Shown one piece after another: positions 43,861-54,800 of a stretch of DNA of 64,000 bases. The translations under genes and the position numbers were made by a program. The number at the start of each line of letters is the position of its first letter. Within the stretch, counting starts at the first letter, position 1. The notes below the pieces were generated by a model. It was not told where the DNA came from, did not search any database, and saw only the letters and a list, made by a program, of their open reading frames with translations. Origin of the DNA: Sunxiuqinia sp963678245 (GTDB taxonomy: Bacteria; Bacteroidota; Bacteroidia; Bacteroidales; Prolixibacteraceae); the NCBI GenBank assembly GCA_965140765.1, contig OZ223308.1:744001-808000 (forward strand), read 5' to 3'.

Positions 43861-45297
43861 TTAGAACTCTGCATTCTTTGGCGTTCTTGGAAACGCGATT
43901 ACATCACGAATGTTACCCATGCCGGTTGCAAATAAAATGAAACGTTCAAATCCTAAACCAAATCCGGCGTGAGGAACCGTTCCGTAACGCCGGGTATCCA
44001 GGTACCACCACATTTCGTCGGCAGGAACATTCATTTCTTCCATTCGGGCTACCAATTTATCGTAATCAGACTCACGTTCCGATCCACCAATGATTTCGCC
44101 AATTTGAGGGAAGAGAACATCCATGGCAGCTACTGTTTTGCCATCTTCATTTTGCTTCATGTAGAAGGCTTTAATGTCTTTGGGATAATCAATCAGAATA
44201 ACCGGCTTTTTGAAATGCTTTTCAACCAAATAACGTTCGTGCTCACTTTGCAGGTCGATTCCCCATTCAACCGGGAACTGAAACTTTCCTTTTTTGAAAG
44301 GCTTCGAGTTTCTCAGAATATCGATAGCTTCAGTATACGTACAACGAATAAAGTCGTTTTCCAACACAAACTGAAGTTTTTCAATTAGCTCCATCGAACG
44401 TTGATCCTGAGGCTTATTTTTTTCTTCTTGCTGCAGACGATTGCTCAGGAATTTAAGATCATCCATGCAATTGTCCAACGCATATTTGATGAGGTATTTC
44501 AAGAATTCCTCAGCCAAATCCATATTGTCTTTAAGTTCATAAAATGCCATTTCAGGCTCAATCATCCAAAACTCAGCCAAATGGCGGGTTGTGTTTGAGT
44601 TTTCGGCACGAAATGTTGGGCCAAACGTATAAACTTCGCCTAAGGCAGTCGCTCCCAATTCACCTTCCAACTGACCAGAAACCGTCAAATTAGTTGGACG
44701 ACCAAAAAAGTCTTGAGCATAGTCAATTTCGCCGTCTTTAGTCGTTGGTGGGTTTACCGGTGGAAGTGTTGATACACGGAACATTTGTCCGGCGCCTTCA
44801 GCATCCGAAGCTGTAACAATAGGCGTGTGCAAATAATAGAAACCTTTATCGTTGAAATATTTGTGGATGGCAAAAGCCATGGTATGGCGAATACGGAACA
44901 CGGCACTAAAAGTAGCCGTACGAAAACGTAGGTGCGCATTTTCGCGCAAAAATTCCAAGCTGTGTTTCTTCGGTTGGATCGGGTATTTTTCGGGGTCAGC
45001 TTTTCCATAAACCGTAATTTCCGATGCGACCAACTCAACAGCTTGTCCGCTACCCTGCGATTCAACCAATTCGCCGGTAACGCCAATTGATGCACTGGTG
45101 TTAATATCGCGAAGTAATGCTTCGCCAAACTTTTCAACATCCGCAACAATCTGCAAATTATTGATAGTCGATCCATCATTCAGCGCAATGAAATTGACAT
45201 TTTTACTTCCACGCTTGGTTCGAACCCATCCTTTAACTAACACTTGCTGGCCTACTTGTCCACCAGCGAGTACTTCTTTAATTTTCAGTCGTTTCAT
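43861..45297 (-). CDS. asnS: Asparaginyl-tRNA synthetase
   Basis: Class IIb synthetase, 478 residues. N-terminal OB-fold anticodon domain (about 10-105, VKGWVRTKRGSKNVNFIALNDGS) and the class II core: motif 2 FRAENSNTTRHLAEFWMIEPE and motif 3 GFGLGFERFILF. Start ATG 45297 (MKRLKIKEVL); a frame extension of 30 codons upstream crosses the promoter box and has no family similarity. Confidence 0.97.
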   Translation of the reverse strand: MKRLKIKEVLAGGQVGQQVLVKGWVRTKRGSKNVNFIALNDGSTINNLQIVADVEKFGEALLRDINTSASIGVTGELVESQGSGQAVELVASEITVYGKADPEKYPIQPKKHSLEFLRENAHLRFRTATFSAVFRIRHTMAFAIHKYFNDKGFYYLHTPIVTASDAEGAGQMFRVSTLPPVNPPTTKDGEIDYAQDFFGRPTNLTVSGQLEGELGATALGEVYTFGPTFRAENSNTTRHLAEFWMIEPEMAFYELKDNMDLAEEFLKYLIKYALDNCMDDLKFLSNRLQQEEKNKPQDQRSMELIEKLQFVLENDFIRCTYTEAIDILRNSKPFKKGKFQFPVEWGIDLQSEHERYLVEKHFKKPVILIDYPKDIKAFYMKQNEDGKTVAAMDVLFPQIGEIIGGSERESDYDKLVARMEEMNVPADEMWWYLDTRRYGTVPHAGFGLGFERFILFATGMGNIRDVIAFPRTPKNAEF

Positions 45298-45358
45298 GTT
45301 GTCGTCTAATTTTGCAGATTTTTTATTCCCCTGTTTTGCAGGTTTAAAATGTGAATCA

Positions 45359-45366
45359 CAAAAGTA
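45359..45366 (-). promoter_or_regulatory. -7 promoter box of asnS (TACTTTTG)
   Basis: TAnnTTTG on the minus strand, giving a leader of about 55 bases before ATG 45297. Confidence 0.45.
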
Positions 45367-45528
45367 CATTTTTCTGTTGAAAAACATGAATTGGCTGATG
45401 AAAAGTTAAGTGCCTTGAATCTACGAAGCTAGGCTCATTCGGAAGCAGCTTCTGCGCAGATTAATTTTTCTAACTTTATTGGCAACTTTAAACAGTTAAT
45501 TGTAATGCTTGAATGACAACCGAAAGGC

Positions 45529-46644
45529 ATGAGGAGAGGAATAATTTTTAGTATGTTTTTGCTTTTGTATACGGGCTCCGTAAGAAGTCAGGTTCGGCTT
45601 CCCGAGTGCATCGAACATAAGGACGTTTGGACAAAGACGCAGAAAGAACAGATTTTTGAGCATGTTCGTACTTTTCCGGTACAAACCCAATTGGCCTTTG
45701 CATTCATCGAAAACGGAGCCGTTTCTTTTTCGGGTGTCATTTCGGAGAATGATACGATTAGCGTGGTTGACAATCGGCATAAAGTCTTTGAAATCGGGTC
45801 AATTTCAAAAGTATTTACGGCAAGTTTGCTGGCAGCCTTGGTTGTTGAGGGCAAGCTGAACCTCGACGATCCGGTGAACGACCGCCTGCCTTTCGCGTTG
45901 AAAGATTCCATTCGGCCCACGTTTAGGCAGTTGGCCAATCATACTTCGGGTTTGCCGCGCATGCCGTCAAATTTTGAAGTGGGTATCCCGTTCGATCCGG
46001 CAAATCCGTACCTAAACTATGGAGAGGATCTGCTGAAAGATTACTTGACGAGCCAGGTAGAACTGATTTACCAGCCGGGCGAGCGGAGTGAATACTCCAA
46101 TCTGGGTGCAGGACTTCTGGCTTATACATTAGCAAAAGTAACTGGTTTGAATTATCTGCAATTGTTGAAAAAGTACCTTTTTTCAAACTACGGGATGACG
46201 GCTTCAACGACCCAGCGTGAAGATGTTGCTTCTTACATGGTCAGCGGTCTCGATCAAAATGGACGGGAGACTTCGAGCTGGGATTTTTCTGTATTGATTG
46301 GTGCGGGTGGTATCTTGTCAACCACTGAAGATATGGCTCAGTTTGCCTTTGCCCAGTTTGATGAGTCGAACCGGGAACTGAAACTAACGCGAATACCGAC
46401 GTTTGAAGTGAATGAACGGTTAGCTGTTGGGCTGGGCTGGTATATTGTGAGAACCTCCGCTGAAACGGAACTATATTGCCACAATGGAGGAACCGGAGGC
46501 TACAGCTCATCTATTGCGCTCGATACCAATCGGGCGAACGGCGTGATTATTCTTTCCAACGTCTCTGCCTTTCATCCCGAATCGCCGAAGATTGAACGGC
46601 TATGTTTTTCCTTGCTTCAGACAATTGGCGATTCGTCCGAATAA
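45529..46644 (+). CDS. Serine hydrolase of the class C beta-lactamase/DD-peptidase family
   Basis: 371 residues with a Sec signal peptide (about 1-20, cleaved near VRSQ). Active-site SxxK is Ser91-x-x-Lys94 (GSISK), the Tyr motif is YSN (189-191), and the third box is HNGGTGGY near the C-terminus in place of KTG. This is the AmpC/EstB/DD-endopeptidase fold; without close markers of AmpC, a D-aminopeptidase, esterase or low-specificity beta-lactamase are all possible. Isolated between asnS and the SusC/D locus. Confidence 0.85.
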   Translation: MRRGIIFSMFLLLYTGSVRSQVRLPECIEHKDVWTKTQKEQIFEHVRTFPVQTQLAFAFIENGAVSFSGVISENDTISVVDNRHKVFEIGSISKVFTASLLAALVVEGKLNLDDPVNDRLPFALKDSIRPTFRQLANHTSGLPRMPSNFEVGIPFDPANPYLNYGEDLLKDYLTSQVELIYQPGERSEYSNLGAGLLAYTLAKVTGLNYLQLLKKYLFSNYGMTASTTQREDVASYMVSGLDQNGRETSSWDFSVLIGAGGILSTTEDMAQFAFAQFDESNRELKLTRIPTFEVNERLAVGLGWYIVRTSAETELYCHNGGTGGYSSSIALDTNRANGVIILSNVSAFHPESPKIERLCFSLLQTIGDSSE

Positions 46645-46810
46645 CATAAGCAGGACGTAAATACCTGTATCATGCGATTAACATTCAAATTCTGCGGGTT
46701 TTATACTCCTCCGTTTTTTCCACAGAACTCTGAAGGAGTGAAAATGTACATTACCTGTGCGGAGCTGGGGGATTAGCCGGTAAGCCGACGGAGTTTGTTT
46801 TCGATTAGCT

Positions 46811-46846
46811 AAAAATGAAAAAGGCCCAGTCCGAATTGGACTGAAC
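46811..46846 (-). terminator. Terminator of the SusC/D operon
   Basis: CAGTCC/GGACTG stem with a five-base loop, extended by CC/GG pairs; on the minus strand it is followed by TTTTTCATTTTT. It lies 37 bases after the last lipoprotein gene of the operon. Confidence 0.75.
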
Positions 46847-46882
46847 CCTTTTACTGGTTTATTAAATGGTCTAAGGTTTTTC

Positions 46883-48529
46883 TTATTCTTTGGTAAACCG
46901 GATGTTGGCAAAGTAGTACACGATGTCCTCCTCTGGATTGTAATCAATCCAAGGCTCACCACCAATGTTGATTACAAAAACCCGGGTGTGTTTACCGACT
47001 GACTCGGACATATCAATCGTAACTTCAGTCCAGTTTCCCAGTGACGAGTCAGGCATGGTAAAGCGATCTCTCTCCCAATATTCCTGTCCAAAATTGCTGT
47101 TATCGCCAAAAGCCCACATGTTGTTCATAAAACGTGGCCACAGGCGCTGGAAGTTCGCATATTCTCCTGTTAGCTGACTTTTTGGAGGCATGTAAACCAT
47201 CATTTTCAGGTATTTGTATTCCTCTGCATTCAACTGGTATCCCTTAGGCAGTGCAAGTACAAACGACGCACTGGTCTTCCTTGGAATTAATTTGTAAATG
47301 TTTTCGAGTCCTTCGCCAGCAGGGGCGTCAGGAGCCGGATAAATAACATCAAGCGCCCAGTTACCGTCTTGTAGAAGCCCGCTTACCTCGAATTGGTTGC
47401 CAACCAAGACTTCATCCGGGTTTTCAATCAGTTCCACCACACCACTTTCAACATAAGGCATCAGAATATCGTCTAATCCCATGGTGTTAGGGCGATAGTA
47501 TACCTTTGTTAGTATTCCGGCTTCGAGAAAATCCTTCAAGGTGTTTCCACCCGATACGTTTCCTGCTTTTCGCATGAAAGGTTCAAATTCGCCACCGCCC
47601 ACAACATCCTGAAAACCACGGTTGTCATACTGTAGTTCAGGTAGCGTGAACAGGTCACCGCCGGTTAAATCCAGGGTTTCCAAATTCGGGAAATAGAACA
47701 TATCCTGAAGTGAATTGGCATGAATTGGGTACACCAGTTCGGTAATGTCAGACACGCCATCAGCACTGAAGGTAGTCACGCCATTGGCTTCAAGAATATT
47801 TCTTTCGGACGGTGCAAATTCCGATGAGCTGGTTGGCATGTTCACATTCAGCACGTTTTCGAATACCACGGTATCCAGAATAGGCTGGCGGTTGACGATC
47901 GGAACAATTTTGTATTCCATATCAATAGCCACCGGTTCTCCGGCTTCTACATTCCCGATAAAGAAGCGGGAATTCTCACCGCGTTCACCACTTTGAACCT
48001 CCCCGTTTTTATCGGTGTATTGAAATTTTAATCCATAATAGTTCATTAGTACTGATGAAATTCCGTTTGGCCAGTTAATCACCGCTGCTGATGGCGATGC
48101 CAAAATCTGAGGTGGAGTTACAGCGTAGTTAGCCAAATCACTACTGGTGAAAGGAATCAGTGCTATTTCCAATGGCACGGATTCATTTCCGAATTTATCA
48201 ATAGTGTATATTTTAAACCGGTAGAGTTTGGATTGTGTAAGTCCCGTAATGTTGACCCATGAAACCAGCGAATCAATGGTGATGATCTGGTCGTCATACT
48301 CGATTCGGGTTATTTCGGCTTTTCCCAATTTGATTTGACTGCTCGGAATACGACCGGCTTTCATCAGATCAATTTCGACCCGTTCGAAGCCGATGTGTCC
48401 AATAATGGTATCGTATTTAGCTGGGTAGACAATTTCTCCTTCATACTGTTCCTGCTTTTCGTACATGCCTTCACACGACCACATGAAAGTTGCAAAAACC
48501 AATATTGATAGCAATATGATGTTTCTCAT
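46883..48529 (-). CDS. DUF4998-type surface lipoprotein of the SusC/D locus
   Basis: 548 residues. Lipoprotein signal with Cys19 (MWSCEG). The N-terminal half (about 20-210) matches the DUF4998 pattern of paired Ig-like domains common in SusC/D operons (YPAKYDTIIGHIGFERVEI, ITIDSLVSWVNITGL). The C-terminal half ends in a jelly-roll-like region (about 390-548), which may bind carbohydrate. ATG 48529 is chosen because the lipoprotein signal starts there; upstream codons are unrelated. Last gene of the operon; likely surface glycan-binding or accessory protein. No catalytic motif seen. Confidence 0.75.
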   Translation of the reverse strand: MRNIILLSILVFATFMWSCEGMYEKQEQYEGEIVYPAKYDTIIGHIGFERVEIDLMKAGRIPSSQIKLGKAEITRIEYDDQIITIDSLVSWVNITGLTQSKLYRFKIYTIDKFGNESVPLEIALIPFTSSDLANYAVTPPQILASPSAAVINWPNGISSVLMNYYGLKFQYTDKNGEVQSGERGENSRFFIGNVEAGEPVAIDMEYKIVPIVNRQPILDTVVFENVLNVNMPTSSSEFAPSERNILEANGVTTFSADGVSDITELVYPIHANSLQDMFYFPNLETLDLTGGDLFTLPELQYDNRGFQDVVGGGEFEPFMRKAGNVSGGNTLKDFLEAGILTKVYYRPNTMGLDDILMPYVESGVVELIENPDEVLVGNQFEVSGLLQDGNWALDVIYPAPDAPAGEGLENIYKLIPRKTSASFVLALPKGYQLNAEEYKYLKMMVYMPPKSQLTGEYANFQRLWPRFMNNMWAFGDNSNFGQEYWERDRFTMPDSSLGNWTEVTIDMSESVGKHTRVFVINIGGEPWIDYNPEEDIVYYFANIRFTKE

Positions 48530-48563
48530 AATTTTAATCTTTAAATCACTGTTCCTAATAAAC

Positions 48564-49841
48564 TTAATTTCCAGCCTTTCTGCCATAGAGTGTAATTTCA
48601 GACAAGCAGTTGCCATTATCTAGCGTGTAATTACCACCAAATCCTTTCATAGCTCGGTAGCGGAACCAACGGGTAGGTTTGGTGTATTGAGGTTCATCAG
48701 GATACATGTAGGCTTCGTCGCCTTCTTTTCCTTTTTTCACAATTTCGAGTTCGCTTAGTCCTACGGGAACTTCAATTTTATTCTCCGATACATATTCCCA
48801 ATCTTGTGTGTCCTCATCCCAGATGTACATTTCGTAAAGGCCAACATTCTCTCCTCTGTAATACTGTCCCTGGCAAAGGTCTCCGCAGAAATCCATATGA
48901 CGTTGGTGGGTTAGTATCCGGCTAAGTTCATAGTGGTCACCCAGATCAATAATGACGTTCCAGGGCATGTTTCCGTCATCGCTGCTTCCGGTGCGGCCAC
49001 GACCTCCGGTGTGCATAAAGTTCAGGTTGTTTCCTTCATCAATGATTCCGTCAATCACGCTAACTAAGCGGCCTTCGGAATTATCACCAAATCCCTGAGG
49101 AACACCTCCAACAGAATCACTGTTTAAAGGCAGTTCCCATTCCTCTTTGGCGAGTTTCATGTCTTCCAGCAGATGAATCTGCCCCATGTCTTTCGGGTCG
49201 GTGATATTTCCATAGATATCCGAAACACGGATCGATACACTCACCGGATCTTCAGATCCAATATCAAGATCATCAACAAAGCGTCGGTCTTCGTCGAGGT
49301 TGGATGAGAAAACAGAAGTAAGTGATCTTGACTCGCCGTTTTGCGCGTAATTGAAATCAATGTAAACATTGATGCTTTGTTCCAGCTCATTGATCCAGTC
49401 GACAAAGAATGATCCGAAGGCTGGTTTCAATTCGAGTGAATTGACTACCCTGGAAATGGCAGATTCGAGCGGTTTTACTGTTACATTAACCGGAATTGAG
49501 CGGTTGCCCGCACGGTCAATCGCATACAAATCGATTTCGTAGTTGATGGTATCGCCAAAGCCATAAACATCGAGTGAATCGACAAAGTAAGAGGCTGAGA
49601 AAGAGAATGAATCTCCCTGCTTGTTGGTATAAACGGCTTCGACACTTAATAGATCTTCATCTTCCGGTAATTCATAGAAAAAGCGCGCGCCGCCGTAAAG
49701 TGGTTGATACGTCACCTCAATTGGTGGCTGTGGGGGCATCGTGTCATCAGATGTTGCCCGGTGTACCTTCTCTTCTTCGCAGGAAGTCACAGTGAGCAAA
49801 AATGCTGCAATCAGGAGTAAATATATTTTTGTGGTTTTCAT
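48564..49841 (-). CDS. DUF4959/DUF5126/DUF5000 lipoprotein (discoidin-like C-terminus)
   Basis: 425 residues. Signal with lipobox TSC (Cys21). Three domains in order: DUF4959 (about 25-115), DUF5126 (about 118-215) and DUF5000 (about 240-425), the last resembling F5/8 type C discoidin domains (NMPWNVIIDLGDHYELSRIL, RWFRYRA). Such proteins follow SusD in many polysaccharide utilisation loci and are presumed surface glycan-binding proteins. Starts 45 bases after the susD stop. ATG 49841 precedes the signal peptide. Confidence 0.85.
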   Translation of the reverse strand: MKTTKIYLLLIAAFLLTVTSCEEEKVHRATSDDTMPPQPPIEVTYQPLYGGARFFYELPEDEDLLSVEAVYTNKQGDSFSFSASYFVDSLDVYGFGDTINYEIDLYAIDRAGNRSIPVNVTVKPLESAISRVVNSLELKPAFGSFFVDWINELEQSINVYIDFNYAQNGESRSLTSVFSSNLDEDRRFVDDLDIGSEDPVSVSIRVSDIYGNITDPKDMGQIHLLEDMKLAKEEWELPLNSDSVGGVPQGFGDNSEGRLVSVIDGIIDEGNNLNFMHTGGRGRTGSSDDGNMPWNVIIDLGDHYELSRILTHQRHMDFCGDLCQGQYYRGENVGLYEMYIWDEDTQDWEYVSENKIEVPVGLSELEIVKKGKEGDEAYMYPDEPQYTKPTRWFRYRAMKGFGGNYTLDNGNCLSEITLYGRKAGN

Positions 49842-49885
49842 ACGATTCTTTTTATCGTTTATTTTAAATAAATGACCTGTAACCA

Positions 49886-51850
49886 TTACCATCCCGGGTT
49901 TTGAACCAGGTTAGAGTTCGTATTCATCTCATTCAAGTCGATTGGCCATAGGCAATCGGTAATGGTAAATCTTCTGGCCTGTTTCACTTCAAGATTAAAG
50001 AAATCGGCACCAGTTGTTCCGGTGTATTGCCATCCCCAAATAGGGGTTGAGAATTCCATGACGGCTCTTTTTGTCCGTATCATGTCCCAGAAACGGCTTC
50101 CTTCAAAGGCAAATTCAATGCTTCTTTCCTGAAGAATGATGTCACGCATGCCTTCTTTGGTTTTGTGTTTGTTGACCGTTTTTACAATTGAGGCATCAGC
50201 CCAAACGTGCTCAACATGAGGAACTCCAGCTCTCTCGCGAACCACGTTAATGGCATCATAGACCTCTTGGGTTGGCGTGTCATAGTATTCGTTCAGGGCT
50301 TCCGCTTTCATTAGATACAAATCGGCCAGACGGATAATTGGATACGGGTACTTTACCGTACGTGCCCAGTGGCCGGATTTAGATTCCATGTGAACAAACT
50401 TCTTGATTCCAATTCCGGTTTCGTAATAGTCGGTTGTGTGTTGCGACGAGTTGAATCCACCGTGACTACCGGCATACATCATCGTATTAATCCGAACACC
50501 GTGAGAACGCCAGTAACCACCTGTAATGGCCAGGTTAGCATAAAATCGTGGTTCACGATTCATGTACAGGTTAATTGTTTCTGCTCCAGGCTGCATAATG
50601 CCGCGTAGTTCTGTGTATTCCGGGTCGTTGGCTCCGGGAGTTGTGGTCAGTTCCCACTTTTTATCCTGATCAAAGTTCAGGTCTTCTTCTATGGGAACTC
50701 CGTTTTTGGTATAATATCGTTCTGCCATCCGGTAGGTTGCTGCCATCCACTGCCAAGAGTAACCAGGCTCATTGGTAATGCCACCACCATAGCCTTCAGG
50801 CAGGCGCATGTTGGTGGAGTGTGCCAGCTCGGAACCACCATAAATGTCAATGTTGGAGTAGCCCCAGACCAACTCCTTGTTCCATGGGTCGGTAATGGCC
50901 ATTCTCAAATCGTAAATGCGTTGTACGTTTTCTGTATTGGCCATGTAATCTTCACGATCAAAAATATAGGGCTGTGCGCTGTATTCGTATAGTTCGATGC
51001 CGTTGGTCTCGCAGGCCAGTAAGGCTTCTTCGATAGCGTCGATAGCCTCTTTCCATTTTTCCTTATTATAGACTAGTGGGAAGTAGGATTCTCCGTCGGG
51101 GCCAACAAAATCACCAAAATATTCCATATTGCCATTGAAGAAAGGACTGGCACGGAACAGCATCACTCTGGCTTTAATGGCTTTAGCTGCAGCCTGATCC
51201 ACTTGACCGAGGAGTGTAGCAATCGCTTTTTCCCGAAGATCAGGAATGGCTTCATTCATCAAGGCGATGATGTAGTCAAAGCAGTCTTCCACTTTCGTAC
51301 GTTCCAAAAACAATTGGTCTTTAGATGCATCCGGGGCAATCAATTCATCTGAAATGATAATTGGCCCATATTTCTTAACCAACAAGAAGTTATAATAGGC
51401 TTTCAGAAATTTGACCTGGGCACGCCATTCGCTTCTTTCTTGATCCGACATATCCGGCACTTGATCGATATTGGAGAGAAAAACATTGGCTTGGCGGATT
51501 CCAGCGTATAGCCGTGTGCCTCCATTTGTATTTGACCAATCGCCTAGCAGCGGATTTGTAACAGATTGCAGTCCCCTCATTAAACGGATTCCTCTCAAGT
51601 CTCCTGTATTATCGTTATAATCCAAGCGTCCGATATACTCATCTCCTGCTGTCCAGATAGAGCTGTGTGTTTGTTCTATTCGTGGCATATAGCTGTAAAC
51701 TTTGGCTAATGCATTCCAGGCTTCCTCTTTCGATTTAAAGAGGTCCTCCAGGGTTAAGGTATTGTCCGGCACCACATCCAGATAATCAGAGCAGGATGGT
51801 GTTAGGCTAAGGACAAGAAACAATATGATTAAATTTTTCAATCTTTTCAT
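49886..51850 (-). CDS. SusD/RagB family outer-membrane lipoprotein
   Basis: 654 residues. Lipobox TPSC (Cys20) followed by SDYLDVVPDNTLTLEDLF, the normal mature start of SusD proteins; helical TPR-like fold, with the C-terminal SusD domain (about 300-654: YPIIRLADLYLMKAEALNEY, VRERAGVPHV, EFAFEGSRFWDMIR). It acts as the lid of the SusC transporter and binds glycan on the cell surface. Start ATG 51850 (MKRLKNLIILF), 19 bases after the SusC stop. Larger than average (about 550), so it carries extra loops. Confidence 0.94.
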   Translation of the reverse strand: MKRLKNLIILFLVLSLTPSCSDYLDVVPDNTLTLEDLFKSKEEAWNALAKVYSYMPRIEQTHSSIWTAGDEYIGRLDYNDNTGDLRGIRLMRGLQSVTNPLLGDWSNTNGGTRLYAGIRQANVFLSNIDQVPDMSDQERSEWRAQVKFLKAYYNFLLVKKYGPIIISDELIAPDASKDQLFLERTKVEDCFDYIIALMNEAIPDLREKAIATLLGQVDQAAAKAIKARVMLFRASPFFNGNMEYFGDFVGPDGESYFPLVYNKEKWKEAIDAIEEALLACETNGIELYEYSAQPYIFDREDYMANTENVQRIYDLRMAITDPWNKELVWGYSNIDIYGGSELAHSTNMRLPEGYGGGITNEPGYSWQWMAATYRMAERYYTKNGVPIEEDLNFDQDKKWELTTTPGANDPEYTELRGIMQPGAETINLYMNREPRFYANLAITGGYWRSHGVRINTMMYAGSHGGFNSSQHTTDYYETGIGIKKFVHMESKSGHWARTVKYPYPIIRLADLYLMKAEALNEYYDTPTQEVYDAINVVRERAGVPHVEHVWADASIVKTVNKHKTKEGMRDIILQERSIEFAFEGSRFWDMIRTKRAVMEFSTPIWGWQYTGTTGADFFNLEVKQARRFTITDCLWPIDLNEMNTNSNLVQNPGW

Positions 51851-51869
51851 CTTCAATCTATTTTAAGTA

Positions 51870-54800
51870 TTAAAATGATAACTGGACACCAATATTAAAT
51901 CGTTTGTTTGGCGGATAGCCCAATCCAGCGCGACCCATTTCCGGATCCCACAGTTTGAACGGACTGATAACAAACAAATTGGTTCCACTGGCATAGAGCC
52001 GGACGCTTTGTAAGCCGATCTTCTTGAAGGTGTCCGCCGGGAGATTGTATCCCATTTCCACGGTTTTTAAACGAAGGAAGGCACCATTACGCAACCACCA
52101 CGAAGATGTTCTGGTGTTGTTTTCGAGGGGATCGACCGATAAACGTGGCCAAAAGGCATGGACATCCGGGTTGGTTTCACTCCAGTAATCTTCTGCTATG
52201 ATCGTCAGTGCGTTACGGCGGGAGGCGAATGGTGCGATACCATAACGATTGTTAATGGGGTCGCTCACATTACTGGGATCGATAAAAACAGAGACACGGG
52301 CATTTCCCTGGAAGAAGAAAGATAGGTCAAAGTCTTTAAATCCACCCGACAAACCAAATCCATACTGAATTTCAGGTACGGTAGGTAAGCCCAGAGGGAC
52401 TTCGTCGTTCGCATTCACAACGCCATCGCCGTTTACATCTTTGTATTTGATGTCGCCAGCCTGGTAGGTACCAAAGTCTTGCTTGGGTGAATTGGCAATT
52501 TCAGCTTCATCCACAAATAAACGCTCGGCAATCAGTCCCCACCACTGTCTGATGGGATGTCCCTGGCGTTTCAGGTACTCATCGGCATAATCCCGTTCAT
52601 CCAGTTGAACGTATTCATTGGTGGCAAAGGTGAAGTTGGCACGGCCGGTCATCCACCAATCCCGTTGCGAAATGTATTGGTAGTCAATGGAGGCTTCAAA
52701 ACCCTTTGATTCCACTTTCCCAACGTTTCCACTAATGGATGCTTCCAAACCTGCAGAAGATGGGAAGTTTTGACGTTGCAGATAAATCTGGTCACGAACG
52801 TCCTTGAACACATCTCCCTGAACCTTCAAAGCATCATCGAGGAAAGTTAATTCAATACCCAGGTTCATTTTGGTTGAAACCTCCCAGGTAATATCAGGGT
52901 TGGCATATCGGTTAATCTGATAGCCGCCATATGAATTCATAAAGGTATTTCCCCAACGATAACCTCCACCGCCTTTGGCGATATCTGATAAATAGAAGAA
53001 ACGATCTTCCCGGCGGGCAATGGCGTCGTTACCCACTTTACCCCAGGTGCCTTTCAACTTTAGGGTATTGATAATGTTTTCCAAAGGGGCCCAAAATGAT
53101 TCATTTGAGACGAGCCAACCACCCCCAAATGAAGGGAAGAATCCAAACCTTCGGTCGCCGCTAAATTTCTCAGACCCGTTGTATCCGTAGGCGAACTCGA
53201 AGAAGTAACGGTTGTCGTAGTCGTAAGTTAAACGTCCGGAGTTTCCCATGTTCCGCTCAGGAAGTGTTTCGTAAATCGACCGGCTGTTTCCACTGGTCAA
53301 CAGGTACTCTTCAAACATACCCACGGTCATTAAACCTACGCTGTGTAGCCCGAATTTGCGGTCCCAGTTCAAACGTCCTTCGTAGTAATAGTGTGCACTG
53401 GCGTTACGTCCCGGATTGACATCACCCAGGAATGCTTGTCCATCGTTTGGATTCAGGGCAAAAAGTGTATATTCTTCGGTAATCTGGTTGTAGTTTTCCA
53501 AATCATAGAAGTAAGGAATGTATGATCTGGTACTTTTGTATTCGCTCCATGTGTTAACCGAGGCTTTGGCCTGCAACTTCAAACCTTCTGTAATAAAATC
53601 AAGATCTTGCGAAAGGGTTGCCATGGCTGTAATTGAACTTTCATTCCGGTCTTCATAGCCACGAACCATCTCTGCATAGGGGTTGGCTTTCAGGGGACCG
53701 CCAACGAAGGTACTTCCAAATAGTATATGATCAGCAAAAGCATGTTTTTCATCGGGTTCATATACGGCAGGAAAATCTACCGGGTTTGAGTTCATGACCT
53801 GTCTGAAAATTTCACTTGCTGCCGTGGCAGGACCATTATAACGTTCAAAACGGCCTTGAAGCCTGGTATCCAGTCGAGTGGTTGGTGTCAGTTTAAAAAT
53901 AACGTTGTTCCTTAACTGCACCCGGTTAATGTTAATGTTGTTGTTAAAATTGTTCTCCGGGGCAACTTTCAGAAGGCCATTTTCATTTTCTATGGTTCCT
54001 GCCACATAATAGGTAGCTATTTGGCCGCCACCCGATACGTTAAAGTTTGCTTTTTTATTAATGGTTGATTTTTCAAACAACTCATCGTACCAATCGATAT
54101 TGGGGTAGATCATCGGATCAAGACCATCAGCGGTCGATTGAATCTTCTGTTCGCTGTAGAAAGCGCCGAGTATCGGGTTTCTAGAAATCCGGGCCTCGTT
54201 GTACAGACGCATATAGTCTACGCCATCCAGCAATTCGTTCATCTGGGTGGGAGTGGCTATGTGTGTTTCGAGCCTGATGTTGATTTTTGCCGGTCCTTCT
54301 CGCCCCGACTTCGTCTCAACAATGATGATTCCATTCGCTCCTCTGGCACCGTAAAGTACGGTAGCGGAAGCATCTTTCAGAATGGAAAAGCTTTCGATGT
54401 TATCAGGTTCCATGCGAGCCAAGTCATCGGGTGAGGCTTCAAAGCCATCAATCAAAATCAATGGATTAGTTTTATAACCAAAGGTGGTAACCCCGCGAAC
54501 AAAGAATTGCGCATTGTCATTACCAGGTTCACCAGTGGTTTGGTATGAAATAATTCCAGGAATTTTACCTGCCAAAGCACTGGTCAGATTCGAGGCGGGT
54601 TGTTTCAGATCGCCTGGTCTCACGGTCTCAATCGAAGAAATTACGCTTGTTTTTTTCTGCTTTCCGAAGGCAACCACCTGAACTTCGTCTAGCTGTGTGT
54701 CGTCGTCATACAGAGCCACATCGAAGATATTGCGGTCTCCAACAACTTGCTCAACCGGGGTTTTCCCGATAAAGGAGAAAACCAGCGTGTCTCCAACTGC

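Noticed and set aside
45098..45409. Plus-strand frame over the asnS start
   Set aside because: Antisense to asnS N-terminus; a TAATTTTG box at 45307 on plus lies inside it, not in front, so it drives nothing identifiable.
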